A stretch of DNA of 6,249 nt from Tannerella sp. (GTDB lineage Bacteria; Bacteroidota; Bacteroidia; Bacteroidales; Tannerellaceae): contig JAISJX010000155.1 in assembly GCA_031261145.1 (NCBI GenBank), positions 1 to 6,249 of the forward strand. The letters are read 5' to 3'. Below the pieces are notes generated by a model. The model saw nothing but the letters and a program-made list of their open reading frames with translations. It was not told the origin of the DNA and searched no databases. Position 1 is the stretch's first letter, and each line of letters opens with the position of its first letter. Made by a program: the position numbers and the translations under genes. Shown here piece after piece: positions 1-5,286 of this stretch.

Positions 1-359
1 TGCTGAAAACGCCGTTTCATCCCCTAACCACCTGCGGCATCGGACAAAACCTGTACGTCCGTCCCGACGGACGTATATATCCCTGTTATGCGTGGTGCAA
101 CGAGCATACGTACATCGGCAATATATTTGAAAAGGGACTGAAAGCCGTACTTGATTCGCCGTCATTCACAAGATTGATTGACTGCACAGTGGACACAATT
201 GAGAAATGCCGCGACTGCGATTACCGTTACCTGTGCGGCGGCGCCTGTCGTGCATGGGGCAATCAGCAAACGCTTGACCTCAACGCCGCGCCTGTGCAAT
301 GCCGTCATTTGCAGGAAAGAGCAGAGAAATTGATTGAAACGGCAAAAGCGTTTTTATAA
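1..359 (+). CDS. Radical SAM/SPASM domain protein, C-terminal part (5' end outside window)
   Basis: This is the last 118 residues of an open frame that enters from the left edge; the first whole codon is at position 3 and the stop ends at 359. The visible part is a textbook SPASM domain. It has C11 with G23 and C28 (C-X11-G-X4-C), then C69, C72, C78 and C82 (C-X2-C-X5-C-X3-C), then C100 as the final ligand. In known SPASM proteins these cysteines bind two auxiliary 4Fe-4S clusters. The radical SAM core with its CxxxCxxC motif would lie upstream and is not visible. Such enzymes are cytoplasmic and modify peptides (RiPP precursors) or sulfatase-type proteins. The stretch around YLCGGACRAW (76-85) is typical of peptide-maturase-like members, but the substrate cannot be inferred. 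A TTG at 174 could be called as a start but is internal. No RiPP precursor is evident just downstream. Confidence 0.9.
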   Translation, partial: LKTPFHPLTTCGIGQNLYVRPDGRIYPCYAWCNEHTYIGNIFEKGLKAVLDSPSFTRLIDCTVDTIEKCRDCDYRYLCGGACRAWGNQQTLDLNAAPVQCRHLQERAEKLIETAKAFL

Positions 360-396
360 CAGCTTGCACAATGACCTGTTTTGTCAATTGTTCTTT

Positions 397-540
397 TTCC
401 CGTTAGGGAATTTATATCAATAGAAAATAGACATTCTCGTGCTATTTTCCCGTAGGGAATTTACAAAAAATGTGTATGTCCTACGGACAAAAAGAAAAGG
501 GCGAACCTTATTTCTATTGATATACAAGTCCTAACGGACT
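397..540. repeat. Concentric palindromic repeat with four short hairpins (REP/BIME- or MITE-like)
   Basis: A 144-bp element is symmetric about position 468.5. A perfect 14-bp inverted repeat, tatatcaatagaaa at 413-426 and its complement at 511-524, forms the backbone. Four small perfect hairpins are placed symmetrically: ttccc-gtta-gggaa (397-410), ttccc-gta-gggaa (447-459), tgtcc-tac-ggaca (477-489) and agtcc-taac-ggact (527-540). The outer two have 4-nt loops and the inner two 3-nt loops, mirrored across the centre. No coding frame explains it. The layout resembles paired REP sequences in opposite orientation (BIMEs) or a non-autonomous transposable element, but no transposase is present in the window. 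The family assignment is inference; the symmetry is seen directly. Confidence 0.75.
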
Positions 541-721
541 AAACGATAGAAATTAATGTTGCCAACACTATTATTAACTATAGCCGTGGGTTTATTGCAA
601 TCCGAACAGGGACAAGTGAACTCAAAAGAACAAGCCAAACAGAAACTATCCAAATGGTTAAAATAAAATGGACGGATGGCAAGGCTATTAACAAAATTAC
701 CGGATATGGAATAAAACAGGA
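541..721. other. Intergenic stretch with a doubtful 36-codon ORF
   Basis: Between the palindromic repeat and the tRNA terminator I find no convincing gene. The best candidate is ATG 556 to the stop at 664-666 on the plus strand. It gives a 36-residue peptide with a hydrophobic start (MLPTLLLTIAVGLLQ) and a polar, lysine-rich tail ending KLSKWLK. It has no clear ribosome site, and its start lies only 16 bp from the repeat, so it could be chance or part of a longer repeat unit. Another plus-strand frame stays open from 543 to 797, but it runs through the tRNA terminator and antisense through the tRNA itself, so it is not credible as a gene. Confidence 0.3.
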
Positions 722-754
722 AAGCCTCGTTAATCGATTGATTGAACGAGGCTT
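722..754 (-). terminator. Terminator hairpin downstream of tRNA-Asn
   Basis: A perfect 10-bp inverted repeat, aagcctcgtt at 722-731 and aacgaggctt at 745-754, encloses a 13-nt loop that can extend the stem by four more pairs around one bulge. On the minus strand it begins 9 nt after the tRNA 3' end and is followed by a modest T-rich run (tcctgtttta). It fits an intrinsic terminator for the tRNA transcript. The interrupted T tract makes it less than ideal; it might also act from the other side. Confidence 0.6.
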
Positions 755-762
755 AATTCTTG

Positions 763-836
763 CTCTTCCTCTTGGACTTGAACCAAGGACCCTCTGATTA
801 ACAGTCAGATGCTCTAACCAACTGAGCTAAGGAAGA
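763..836 (-). tRNA. tRNA-Asn (anticodon GUU)
   Basis: All cloverleaf parts can be drawn on the minus strand. The acceptor stem tcttcct pairs with aggaaga (7/7). The D stem is gctc/gagc, the anticodon stem tctga/tcaga with loop ctgttaa, the variable loop gggtc, and the T stem cttgg/ccaag with loop ttcaagt. Total length is 74 nt including the discriminator G, as expected for tRNA-Asn. The anticodon GTT lies at 802-800. CCA is not encoded (the bases after the discriminator are c and a), so it must be added by the CCA-adding enzyme, as is common in Bacteroidota. A promoter lies upstream at 902-872 and a terminator hairpin downstream. I found no duplicated tRNA 3' end in the window that would mark an integrated element. 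Confidence 0.97.
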
Positions 837-871
837 ATTAAAATCGCATCATCTTTTCTGAAAATGCGTCG

Positions 872-902
872 CAAAAGTAGGTGTTATTTTTCAAATATGC
901 AA
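872..902 (-). promoter_or_regulatory. Promoter of tRNA-Asn (Bacteroidota type)
   Basis: On the minus strand TACTTTTG (879-872) matches the -7 consensus TAnnTTTG. A TTG (902-900) stands 20 bp upstream, as expected for the -33 element. Transcription would start near 865, giving a 5' leader of about 30 nt before the mature tRNA end at 836. The -33 triplet directly abuts a plus-strand -7-like box. Confidence 0.65.
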
Positions 903-910
903 TATCTTTG
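903..910 (+). promoter_or_regulatory. Possible -7 box for the oxidoreductase gene
   Basis: TATCTTTG fits TAnnTTTG on the plus strand. No clear TTG lies about 20 bp upstream (only gtg at 881-883), so the -33 part is weak. Transcription from here would leave a leader of roughly 87 nt before the ATG at 1004. A second weaker candidate is TTG 955-957 with TATATTAT at 976-983, which would give a short leader. Either could serve the gene. Confidence 0.4.
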
Positions 911-1003
911 TCGAAAAGAATTTATTTTTTTAGGGAACAAATGGTTGTTTTTATTGTTTAATGCTTTTAAAACAGTATATTATAGGATAAATAAAAAATA
1001 CGT

Positions 1004-2050
1004 ATGGAAAAAATAAAAACAGGTTTGGCAGCTTACGGGATGTCCGGGCAGGTGTTTCATGCTCCGTTTATCGCCTTGCATCCGCAATTTGAGCTGGCTG
1101 CTATTACGGAACGCAGCAAAAATTTGTCGAAGGAACGTTATCCGCAGGCGCGGATTGTCCGCAGTTTCGATGAACTGATTGCGCAGGACGATTTGGAATT
1201 GATTGTCGTCAATACGCCGGACTCGACGCATTACGAATATGCCCGCCGTGCATTGGAAGCCGGGAAACATGTCGTTGTGGAAAAGCCGTTTACAAATACG
1301 ACGGCGGAAGGTGAGGAGCTGATTGCATTGGCCGGAAAGAAAGGTTTGATGCTGAGCGTATATCAAAACCGGCGTTGGGATGCTGATTTTCTGACCGTCA
1401 AAGAATTGCTGAAAAGCGGAATTGTCGGACGTCCGGTCGAGTTTGAATCTACCTTTGCCCGTTACCGGAATTATATTCAGCCCGATACCTGGAAAGAGCA
1501 GGAGGGAGGCATGACTTATAACCTTGGTTCGCATCTGATTGACCAGAGCATTCAACTGTTTGGGATGCCCGAAGCGGTCTTTGCCGATATTGCTGTTATG
1601 CGGACTGGCGGGATGGTGGATGATTATTTTGTGATTCATTTGCTTCGTCCGGCCAAAGCTCCGGATATACGCATTACCTTAAAAGCCGGTTACCTGATGT
1701 GCGAACCCGAACCCCGGTTTGTGCTTCACGGCACAGAGGGTTCTTATGTCAAATACGGTGTGGATAAGCAGGAAGCGTTGCTTAAAAGCGGTTTTAAACC
1801 CGATACGCCGGATTGGGGCGTTGAGACCGAAGAAGAATGGGGACGGCTGACATTATGGAAAGACGGGCGGGCTGTCCGGACGAAATATCCCAGTCAAAGA
1901 GGACATTACGTTGGCTTTTATGAATCCGTATATCAACATCTCCGCCATCAGGCGCCCCTTGATACGGATGCGCGTGAAGTCGTGCATGGCATTCGTGTGA
2001 TTGAAGCCGCCGTGGAAAGCGCCCATAGCAGGAAAATCGTTAATTTGTAG
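1004..2050 (+). CDS. Gfo/Idh/MocA family NAD(P)-dependent oxidoreductase (YdgJ/IolW-like)
   Basis: A complete 348-residue protein with the usual length of this family. The N-terminal Rossmann fold opens with GLAAYGMSG and then FHAPF (residues 7-22); the first Gly of GxGxxG is Ala10. The EKP motif is E93-K94-P95, with Lys94 the expected catalytic and cofactor-contacting residue. The C-terminal domain contains NRRWDADFL (122-130) and the substrate-site block GGMTYNLGSHLID (168-180), where His177 matches the family's catalytic histidine. Asn173 stands where many members, such as Bacillus inositol dehydrogenase, have Asp. FHAP, NRRWD and LGSHLID resemble YdgJ and IolW-type enzymes, which reduce keto sugars or scyllo-inosose, but substrate prediction in this family is unreliable. 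It is probably cytoplasmic, with no signal peptide. The ATG at 1004 fits the alignment start and follows an A-rich leader. A PfkB kinase follows on the same strand. Confidence 0.93.
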   Translation: MEKIKTGLAAYGMSGQVFHAPFIALHPQFELAAITERSKNLSKERYPQARIVRSFDELIAQDDLELIVVNTPDSTHYEYARRALEAGKHVVVEKPFTNTTAEGEELIALAGKKGLMLSVYQNRRWDADFLTVKELLKSGIVGRPVEFESTFARYRNYIQPDTWKEQEGGMTYNLGSHLIDQSIQLFGMPEAVFADIAVMRTGGMVDDYFVIHLLRPAKAPDIRITLKAGYLMCEPEPRFVLHGTEGSYVKYGVDKQEALLKSGFKPDTPDWGVETEEEWGRLTLWKDGRAVRTKYPSQRGHYVGFYESVYQHLRHQAPLDTDAREVVHGIRVIEAAVESAHSRKIVNL

Positions 2051-2110
2051 AATAATAGCGTATCGGATAGTAAAAAATTTTGTAATATTTTGCCGGTCTG
2101 AGTACGAAAA

Positions 2111-2133
2111 ATGATTTTTATCATGTATATTTG
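2111..2133 (+). promoter_or_regulatory. Possible promoter of the PfkB kinase gene
   Basis: TATATTTG at 2126-2133 is a perfect TAnnTTTG -7 box, 20 bp before the ATG at 2154, which implies a very short leader. No TTG stands at the expected upstream distance; the nearest is 2090-2092, too far at 33 bp. Directly before the box lies a short inverted repeat, atgat-tttt-atcat (2111-2124), which could be an operator or chance in AT-rich DNA. If real, the kinase can be transcribed apart from the oxidoreductase. Confidence 0.4.
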
Positions 2134-2153
2134 TCCGTTCAAACAGATAGACA

Positions 2154-3056
2154 ATGAATAGATATGATTTTTGCTGCATAGGCCACATCACTTTAGATAA
2201 AGTAGTTACACCTAAAAGCGCCGTCCACATGCCGGGCGGTACTTCTTTTTATGTTTCCCACGCCGTTCGTAACCTGAGCGATATTGATTATTCGTTATTG
2301 ACTGCGATTGGAACATCGGAGATGCAGGTGGCGGATGATCTAAAAGCGATGGGTATAAATGTAACTGTTTTTCCGTGTGCGCATTCCGTCTATTTTGAAA
2401 ATATCTACGGCGAAAACCAGAATAATCGTACCCAGCGTGTTTTGTCCAAGGCTGCTCCGTTTACGGTCGAACAGTTGAAACATGTCGAAGCGAAAATATT
2501 TCATCTGGGGGCTTTGTTGAATGATGATTTCTCGTTGGATATAGTGAGGTATCTTTCGGGAAAAGGACTTGTCTCCGTTGATTCACAAGGGTATCTGCGG
2601 GAAGTGAAGGATACGGACGTTTATGCCGTCGATTGGAAAGGGAAGCAGGATGCCATGAAATACATTCATTTCCTGAAAGCGAACGAGCACGAAATGGAGG
2701 TCTTGACCGGCTATCCGGATGTCTCTTCTGCAGCCCAAAAACTCAGTGAATGGGGTATAAAAGAAGTGCTGATTACGCTTGGAAGCATGGGTTCCGTGCT
2801 TTATGACGGAACGGCTTTTTACCCGATACCGGCCTACATGCCGAAAGAGATTGTGGATGCCACCGGGTGTGGCGACACGTATATGGCCGGTTACCTGTAT
2901 CAACGCGCCAAAGGGGTGGGGATAGAAGACGCCGGGCGTTTTGCCGCCGCCTTGTCCACCTTGAAGATTGAGCGTTCGGGTCCCGTCCAGGCCACAAATA
3001 CAGAGGTCATTCGCTGCATGGAGACGGCAGATCAACAAATGCCGGTGTGGGAGTGA
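2154..3056 (+). CDS. PfkB-family carbohydrate kinase
   Basis: A complete 300-residue ribokinase/PfkB-fold kinase, which phosphorylates a sugar or related alcohol with ATP in the cytoplasm. The N-terminal part has IGHITLD (9-15) and the substrate-binding glycine block PGGTSFYVSHAVRNL (27-41). The middle has LKANEHEMEVLTG (174-186) and VLITLGSMGSVLYDG (205-219), typical of the nucleotide-binding half. The C-terminal signature is DATGCGDTYMAGY (235-247); Asp241 is the expected catalytic base and the preceding GCG forms the anion hole (most members have GAG). The substrate is unknown: the PGG block and short length fit several subfamilies, including nucleoside and inositol kinases. It lies 103 bp behind the oxidoreductase on the same strand, with its own possible -7 box. 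Its end faces nadE with 15 bp between stop codons and no visible terminator. Confidence 0.92.
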   Translation: MNRYDFCCIGHITLDKVVTPKSAVHMPGGTSFYVSHAVRNLSDIDYSLLTAIGTSEMQVADDLKAMGINVTVFPCAHSVYFENIYGENQNNRTQRVLSKAAPFTVEQLKHVEAKIFHLGALLNDDFSLDIVRYLSGKGLVSVDSQGYLREVKDTDVYAVDWKGKQDAMKYIHFLKANEHEMEVLTGYPDVSSAAQKLSEWGIKEVLITLGSMGSVLYDGTAFYPIPAYMPKEIVDATGCGDTYMAGYLYQRAKGVGIEDAGRFAAALSTLKIERSGPVQATNTEVIRCMETADQQMPVWE

Positions 3057-3071
3057 TTTTCCGGATTCTTT

Positions 3072-5003
3072 TTACAGCGCCTCTAATTCTTTCAGCCATA
3101 AAGCAACGGAGGCATCGCTGGGCATGCGCCAGTCGCCACGGGGCGAAAGGCTGATGGAACCGACTTTCGGGCCGTCGGGCAGGCAATTACGTTTGAACTG
3201 CTGCGAGAAGAACCGGCGGAGAAACGTATGTAACCATTTCTTGATAACGCCGGGCGTATATTTCTCTTTGAAAGCCTGCTGAGCCAGATAGAAAATCTTT
3301 GCGGGCGGTGCGCCGAAACGTATAAAATGATAAAGGAAAAAGTCGTGCAATTCATAAGGCCCAACCAAATCCTCCGTTTTCTGGCGGATCGTTCCGTTTT
3401 CATTGGCGGGGATAAGTTCAGGGCTGATAGGCGTGTCAATAATATCGAACAGCGTCTTTCGGGAAACTTCATCCACTCTGTTTTCGGCCACCCATTCCAC
3501 TAAATATTTGACAAGCGTTTTCGGGATGCTCACATTGACGGCGTACATGGATATATGGTCGCCATTGTAGGTCATCCAGCCCAACGCTAATTCAGACAGG
3601 TCGCCGGTTCCAATCACCAGGCCGTTTTCCTTGTTTGCCAAATCCATCAAAATTTGCGTACGTTCGCGCGCCTGCGTATTTTCGTAGGTGATGTCAGGTG
3701 TTTTTCCGTCGTGTCCGATAGCCTTAAAATGCTGTTCGCAAGCCTCTTTAATAGGAATCTCAAGCAACGTGACGCCCAGCGAGCGAATCAGTTGAACGGC
3801 ATTGTTCCAGGTGCGTCCGGTCGTTCCGAATCCGGGCATGGTAACGCCAACTATCTGTTTGCGAGGCAATCCGAGTGCATCGAATGTCATGACCGTGACT
3901 AATAAGGCCAGCGTAGAATCCAATCCGCCGGAAACACCGATTACCGCCGTTTGCAGGCGGGTATGTACGAGCCGTTTAGCCAACCCGTTGATTTGTATCT
4001 GGAAAATCTCATCGCATCGTTCTTTGCGCAACGTATCGGCGGCAGGAACAAATGGCGCCGGATCAATCCGGCGGGTAAGCGTTTTTTCTTCATACAGAGG
4101 CAAATTAAAAGGTACACGAACCGGTTTTTTATCACCCGGAAGCGTCGATGCACCTGTCATAAAACTGGTGCTTATTTGCCGGTCATGCAGGAGATAATCA
4201 ATATCTATCTCGCTGATTAACAGTTTCTCTTTCATCGGAAACCGCTCCGATTCACCGAGCAGGAAGCCATTTTCGGCAATAAAGCCTTTGCCTGCAAAGA
4301 CCAAATCTGTGCTTGATTCGCCGAAACCGGCCGAAGCATAGATATATCCGGCAATACATCTGGCGGACTGTTGTTTAATGAGCGATTTCAGATAATTGTT
4401 TTTGCCAATCAATTCATTGCTTGCCGAAAGATTGACTAAGATATTCGCTCCCTGCATGGCTAACAGGGAACTGGGCGGTACGGGCGTCCAGAGGTCTTCG
4501 CACAACTCGATGCCAACCGAAACAGCCTCTGCCGTAAACAGGAGATGCTTTGAAAACGGAAAATCTTCCCCGCCAATCGTTATCCGGTCTGTTTGCAGTT
4601 CATCCCCGGATGAGAACCAACGCATCTCTTGAAATTCCTTGTAATTAGGCAGGTATGTTTTAGGAACAACCCCTAATATTTTCCCTTTCTGAAATACGAT
4701 AGCCGTATTGAACAGTCTGTTTTCTGTCCGGACAGGCATTCCGACGATGCAAAGCGTTTCTATTTTCCGCGTTTGCCGGACTAAATCCAACAATGCCTGT
4801 TCCGCATTCTTTAACAGGCATTCATGGGCAAAGAGATCCATGCAGGTATATCCGGTAACGGACAATTCCGGAAAAACAACGATTTCTACTTCCTGCGCCG
4901 CCGCTTCCTCCAACAAATGAGCGATTTGCCGAACGTTAAATGAACAGTCAGCCACTTCTACAAGCGGGATAGCTGCCGCTACTTTGATATATCCGTATTT
5001 CAT
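3072..5003 (-). CDS. nadE: Glutamine-dependent NAD+ synthetase
   Basis: A complete 643-residue, two-domain enzyme making NAD+ from nicotinic acid adenine dinucleotide, ATP and glutamine. The N-terminal nitrilase-type glutaminase domain (about 1-300) carries the triad Glu46 (FPELSVTGY), Lys115 (VPKTYLPNY) and Cys168 (ELCEDLW). It releases ammonia that passes through a tunnel to the C-terminal synthetase domain (about 330-643). There the ATP-pyrophosphatase loop SGGLDS is at 358-363, followed by GTGDLSELALGWMTYNGDH (465-483) and VNVSIPKTLVKYLV (489-502), typical NAD synthetase blocks. The length agrees with the long bacterial form known from Mycobacterium (about 680 residues). The ATG at 5003 starts MKYGYIKVAAAIP, as expected for the first nitrilase strand. 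A palindromic element ends 40 bp upstream, and the likely promoter lies beyond it. Confidence 0.97.
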   Translation of the reverse strand: MKYGYIKVAAAIPLVEVADCSFNVRQIAHLLEEAAAQEVEIVVFPELSVTGYTCMDLFAHECLLKNAEQALLDLVRQTRKIETLCIVGMPVRTENRLFNTAIVFQKGKILGVVPKTYLPNYKEFQEMRWFSSGDELQTDRITIGGEDFPFSKHLLFTAEAVSVGIELCEDLWTPVPPSSLLAMQGANILVNLSASNELIGKNNYLKSLIKQQSARCIAGYIYASAGFGESSTDLVFAGKGFIAENGFLLGESERFPMKEKLLISEIDIDYLLHDRQISTSFMTGASTLPGDKKPVRVPFNLPLYEEKTLTRRIDPAPFVPAADTLRKERCDEIFQIQINGLAKRLVHTRLQTAVIGVSGGLDSTLALLVTVMTFDALGLPRKQIVGVTMPGFGTTGRTWNNAVQLIRSLGVTLLEIPIKEACEQHFKAIGHDGKTPDITYENTQARERTQILMDLANKENGLVIGTGDLSELALGWMTYNGDHISMYAVNVSIPKTLVKYLVEWVAENRVDEVSRKTLFDIIDTPISPELIPANENGTIRQKTEDLVGPYELHDFFLYHFIRFGAPPAKIFYLAQQAFKEKYTPGVIKKWLHTFLRRFFSQQFKRNCLPDGPKVGSISLSPRGDWRMPSDASVALWLKELEAL

Positions 5004-5042
5004 AAAATCATACTATATTGAGTCCGATAAATTTTTTTCACT

Positions 5043-5187
5043 TAAACCTGGGGCTGACCCAAAAGGGTATTTTGCACGTCATTGCGAGGGCAAATCCCGA
5101 AGCAATCCATTAATAATAAATACTCTGGATTGCTTCGCCTGCGGCTCGCAATGACGAACCCAGACTTTTTGGTCAGCCCCAGGTTTA
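5043..5187. repeat. Nested palindromic MITE-like element upstream of nadE
   Basis: A 145-bp palindrome. Terminal arms of 17 bp, taaacctggggctgacc (5043-5059) and its perfect complement (5171-5187), continue inward with further short pairing. Inside lies a second palindrome: cgtcattgcgag (5077-5088) with ctcgcaatgacg (5145-5156), then cgaagcaatcca (5098-5109) with tggattgcttcg (5126-5137). The inner motif (cattgcgag, gaagcaatcc) belongs, from memory, to a palindromic repeat type found dispersed in many bacterial genomes. The ends carry TA at both sides, compatible with a TA target duplication as made by IS630/Tc1-type transposases, but TA is also part of the perfect repeat, so this is uncertain. 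No transposase is encoded. Confidence 0.85.
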
Positions 5188-5210
5188 GAATCTATCATTT
5201 ATTTCACACA

Positions 5211-5241
5211 CAAAGGTAAACTATTTTGTCCTAAAACACAG
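5211..5241 (-). promoter_or_regulatory. Likely nadE promoter, upstream of the palindromic element
   Basis: On the minus strand TACCTTTG (5218-5211) matches the Bacteroidota -7 consensus exactly. The -33 region about 18-20 bp upstream reads tgtg rather than TTTG, so that half is weak. Between the palindromic element and the nadE ATG (5042-5004) I see no comparable box. If used, transcription would begin near 5204 and the nadE leader of about 200 nt would contain the entire 145-nt hairpin. Confidence 0.5.
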
Positions 5242-5286
5242 CATTTTTGCCGTTGAATTTTCTTTATGCGTCGAAACGTTAAGGCT

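Noticed and set aside
174..359. Stand-alone 61-residue protein starting at TTG 174
   Set aside because: The frame is open to the left edge and the SPASM cysteines upstream (C11, C28) belong to the same domain, so this is the tail of a larger gene.
397..540. CRISPR-like array
   Set aside because: The short hairpins are not direct repeats of constant length with regular spacers; they are arranged as inverted pairs around one centre.
543..797. Open plus-strand frame, with ATG at 654, running into the tRNA
   Set aside because: Its end reads antisense through tRNA-Asn (giving the typical GLEPRTL ending) and through the tRNA terminator hairpin, so it is not a plausible gene.
763..836. tRNA-Asn as an attachment site of an integrated element
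   Set aside because: I found no second copy of the tRNA 3' part and no integrase in the window.
980..1639. 219-codon ORF on the minus strand
   Set aside because: It lies antisense to the well-supported oxidoreductase and shows no recognisable domain; the composition fits a shadow frame.
1853..2230. Minus-strand ORFs of 125 and 68 codons across the oxidoreductase-kinase junction
   Set aside because: They overlap two clear genes and the promoter region on the other strand, with no family features.
2583..3282. ORFs of 74-151 codons overlapping the kinase end and the nadE end
   Set aside because: They are shadow frames of the kinase and nadE; none has a domain signature.
3092..4920. Several ORFs of 70-131 codons within nadE on both strands
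   Set aside because: They are other-frame readings of nadE, whose catalytic motifs are intact throughout, so no frameshift or nested gene is needed.
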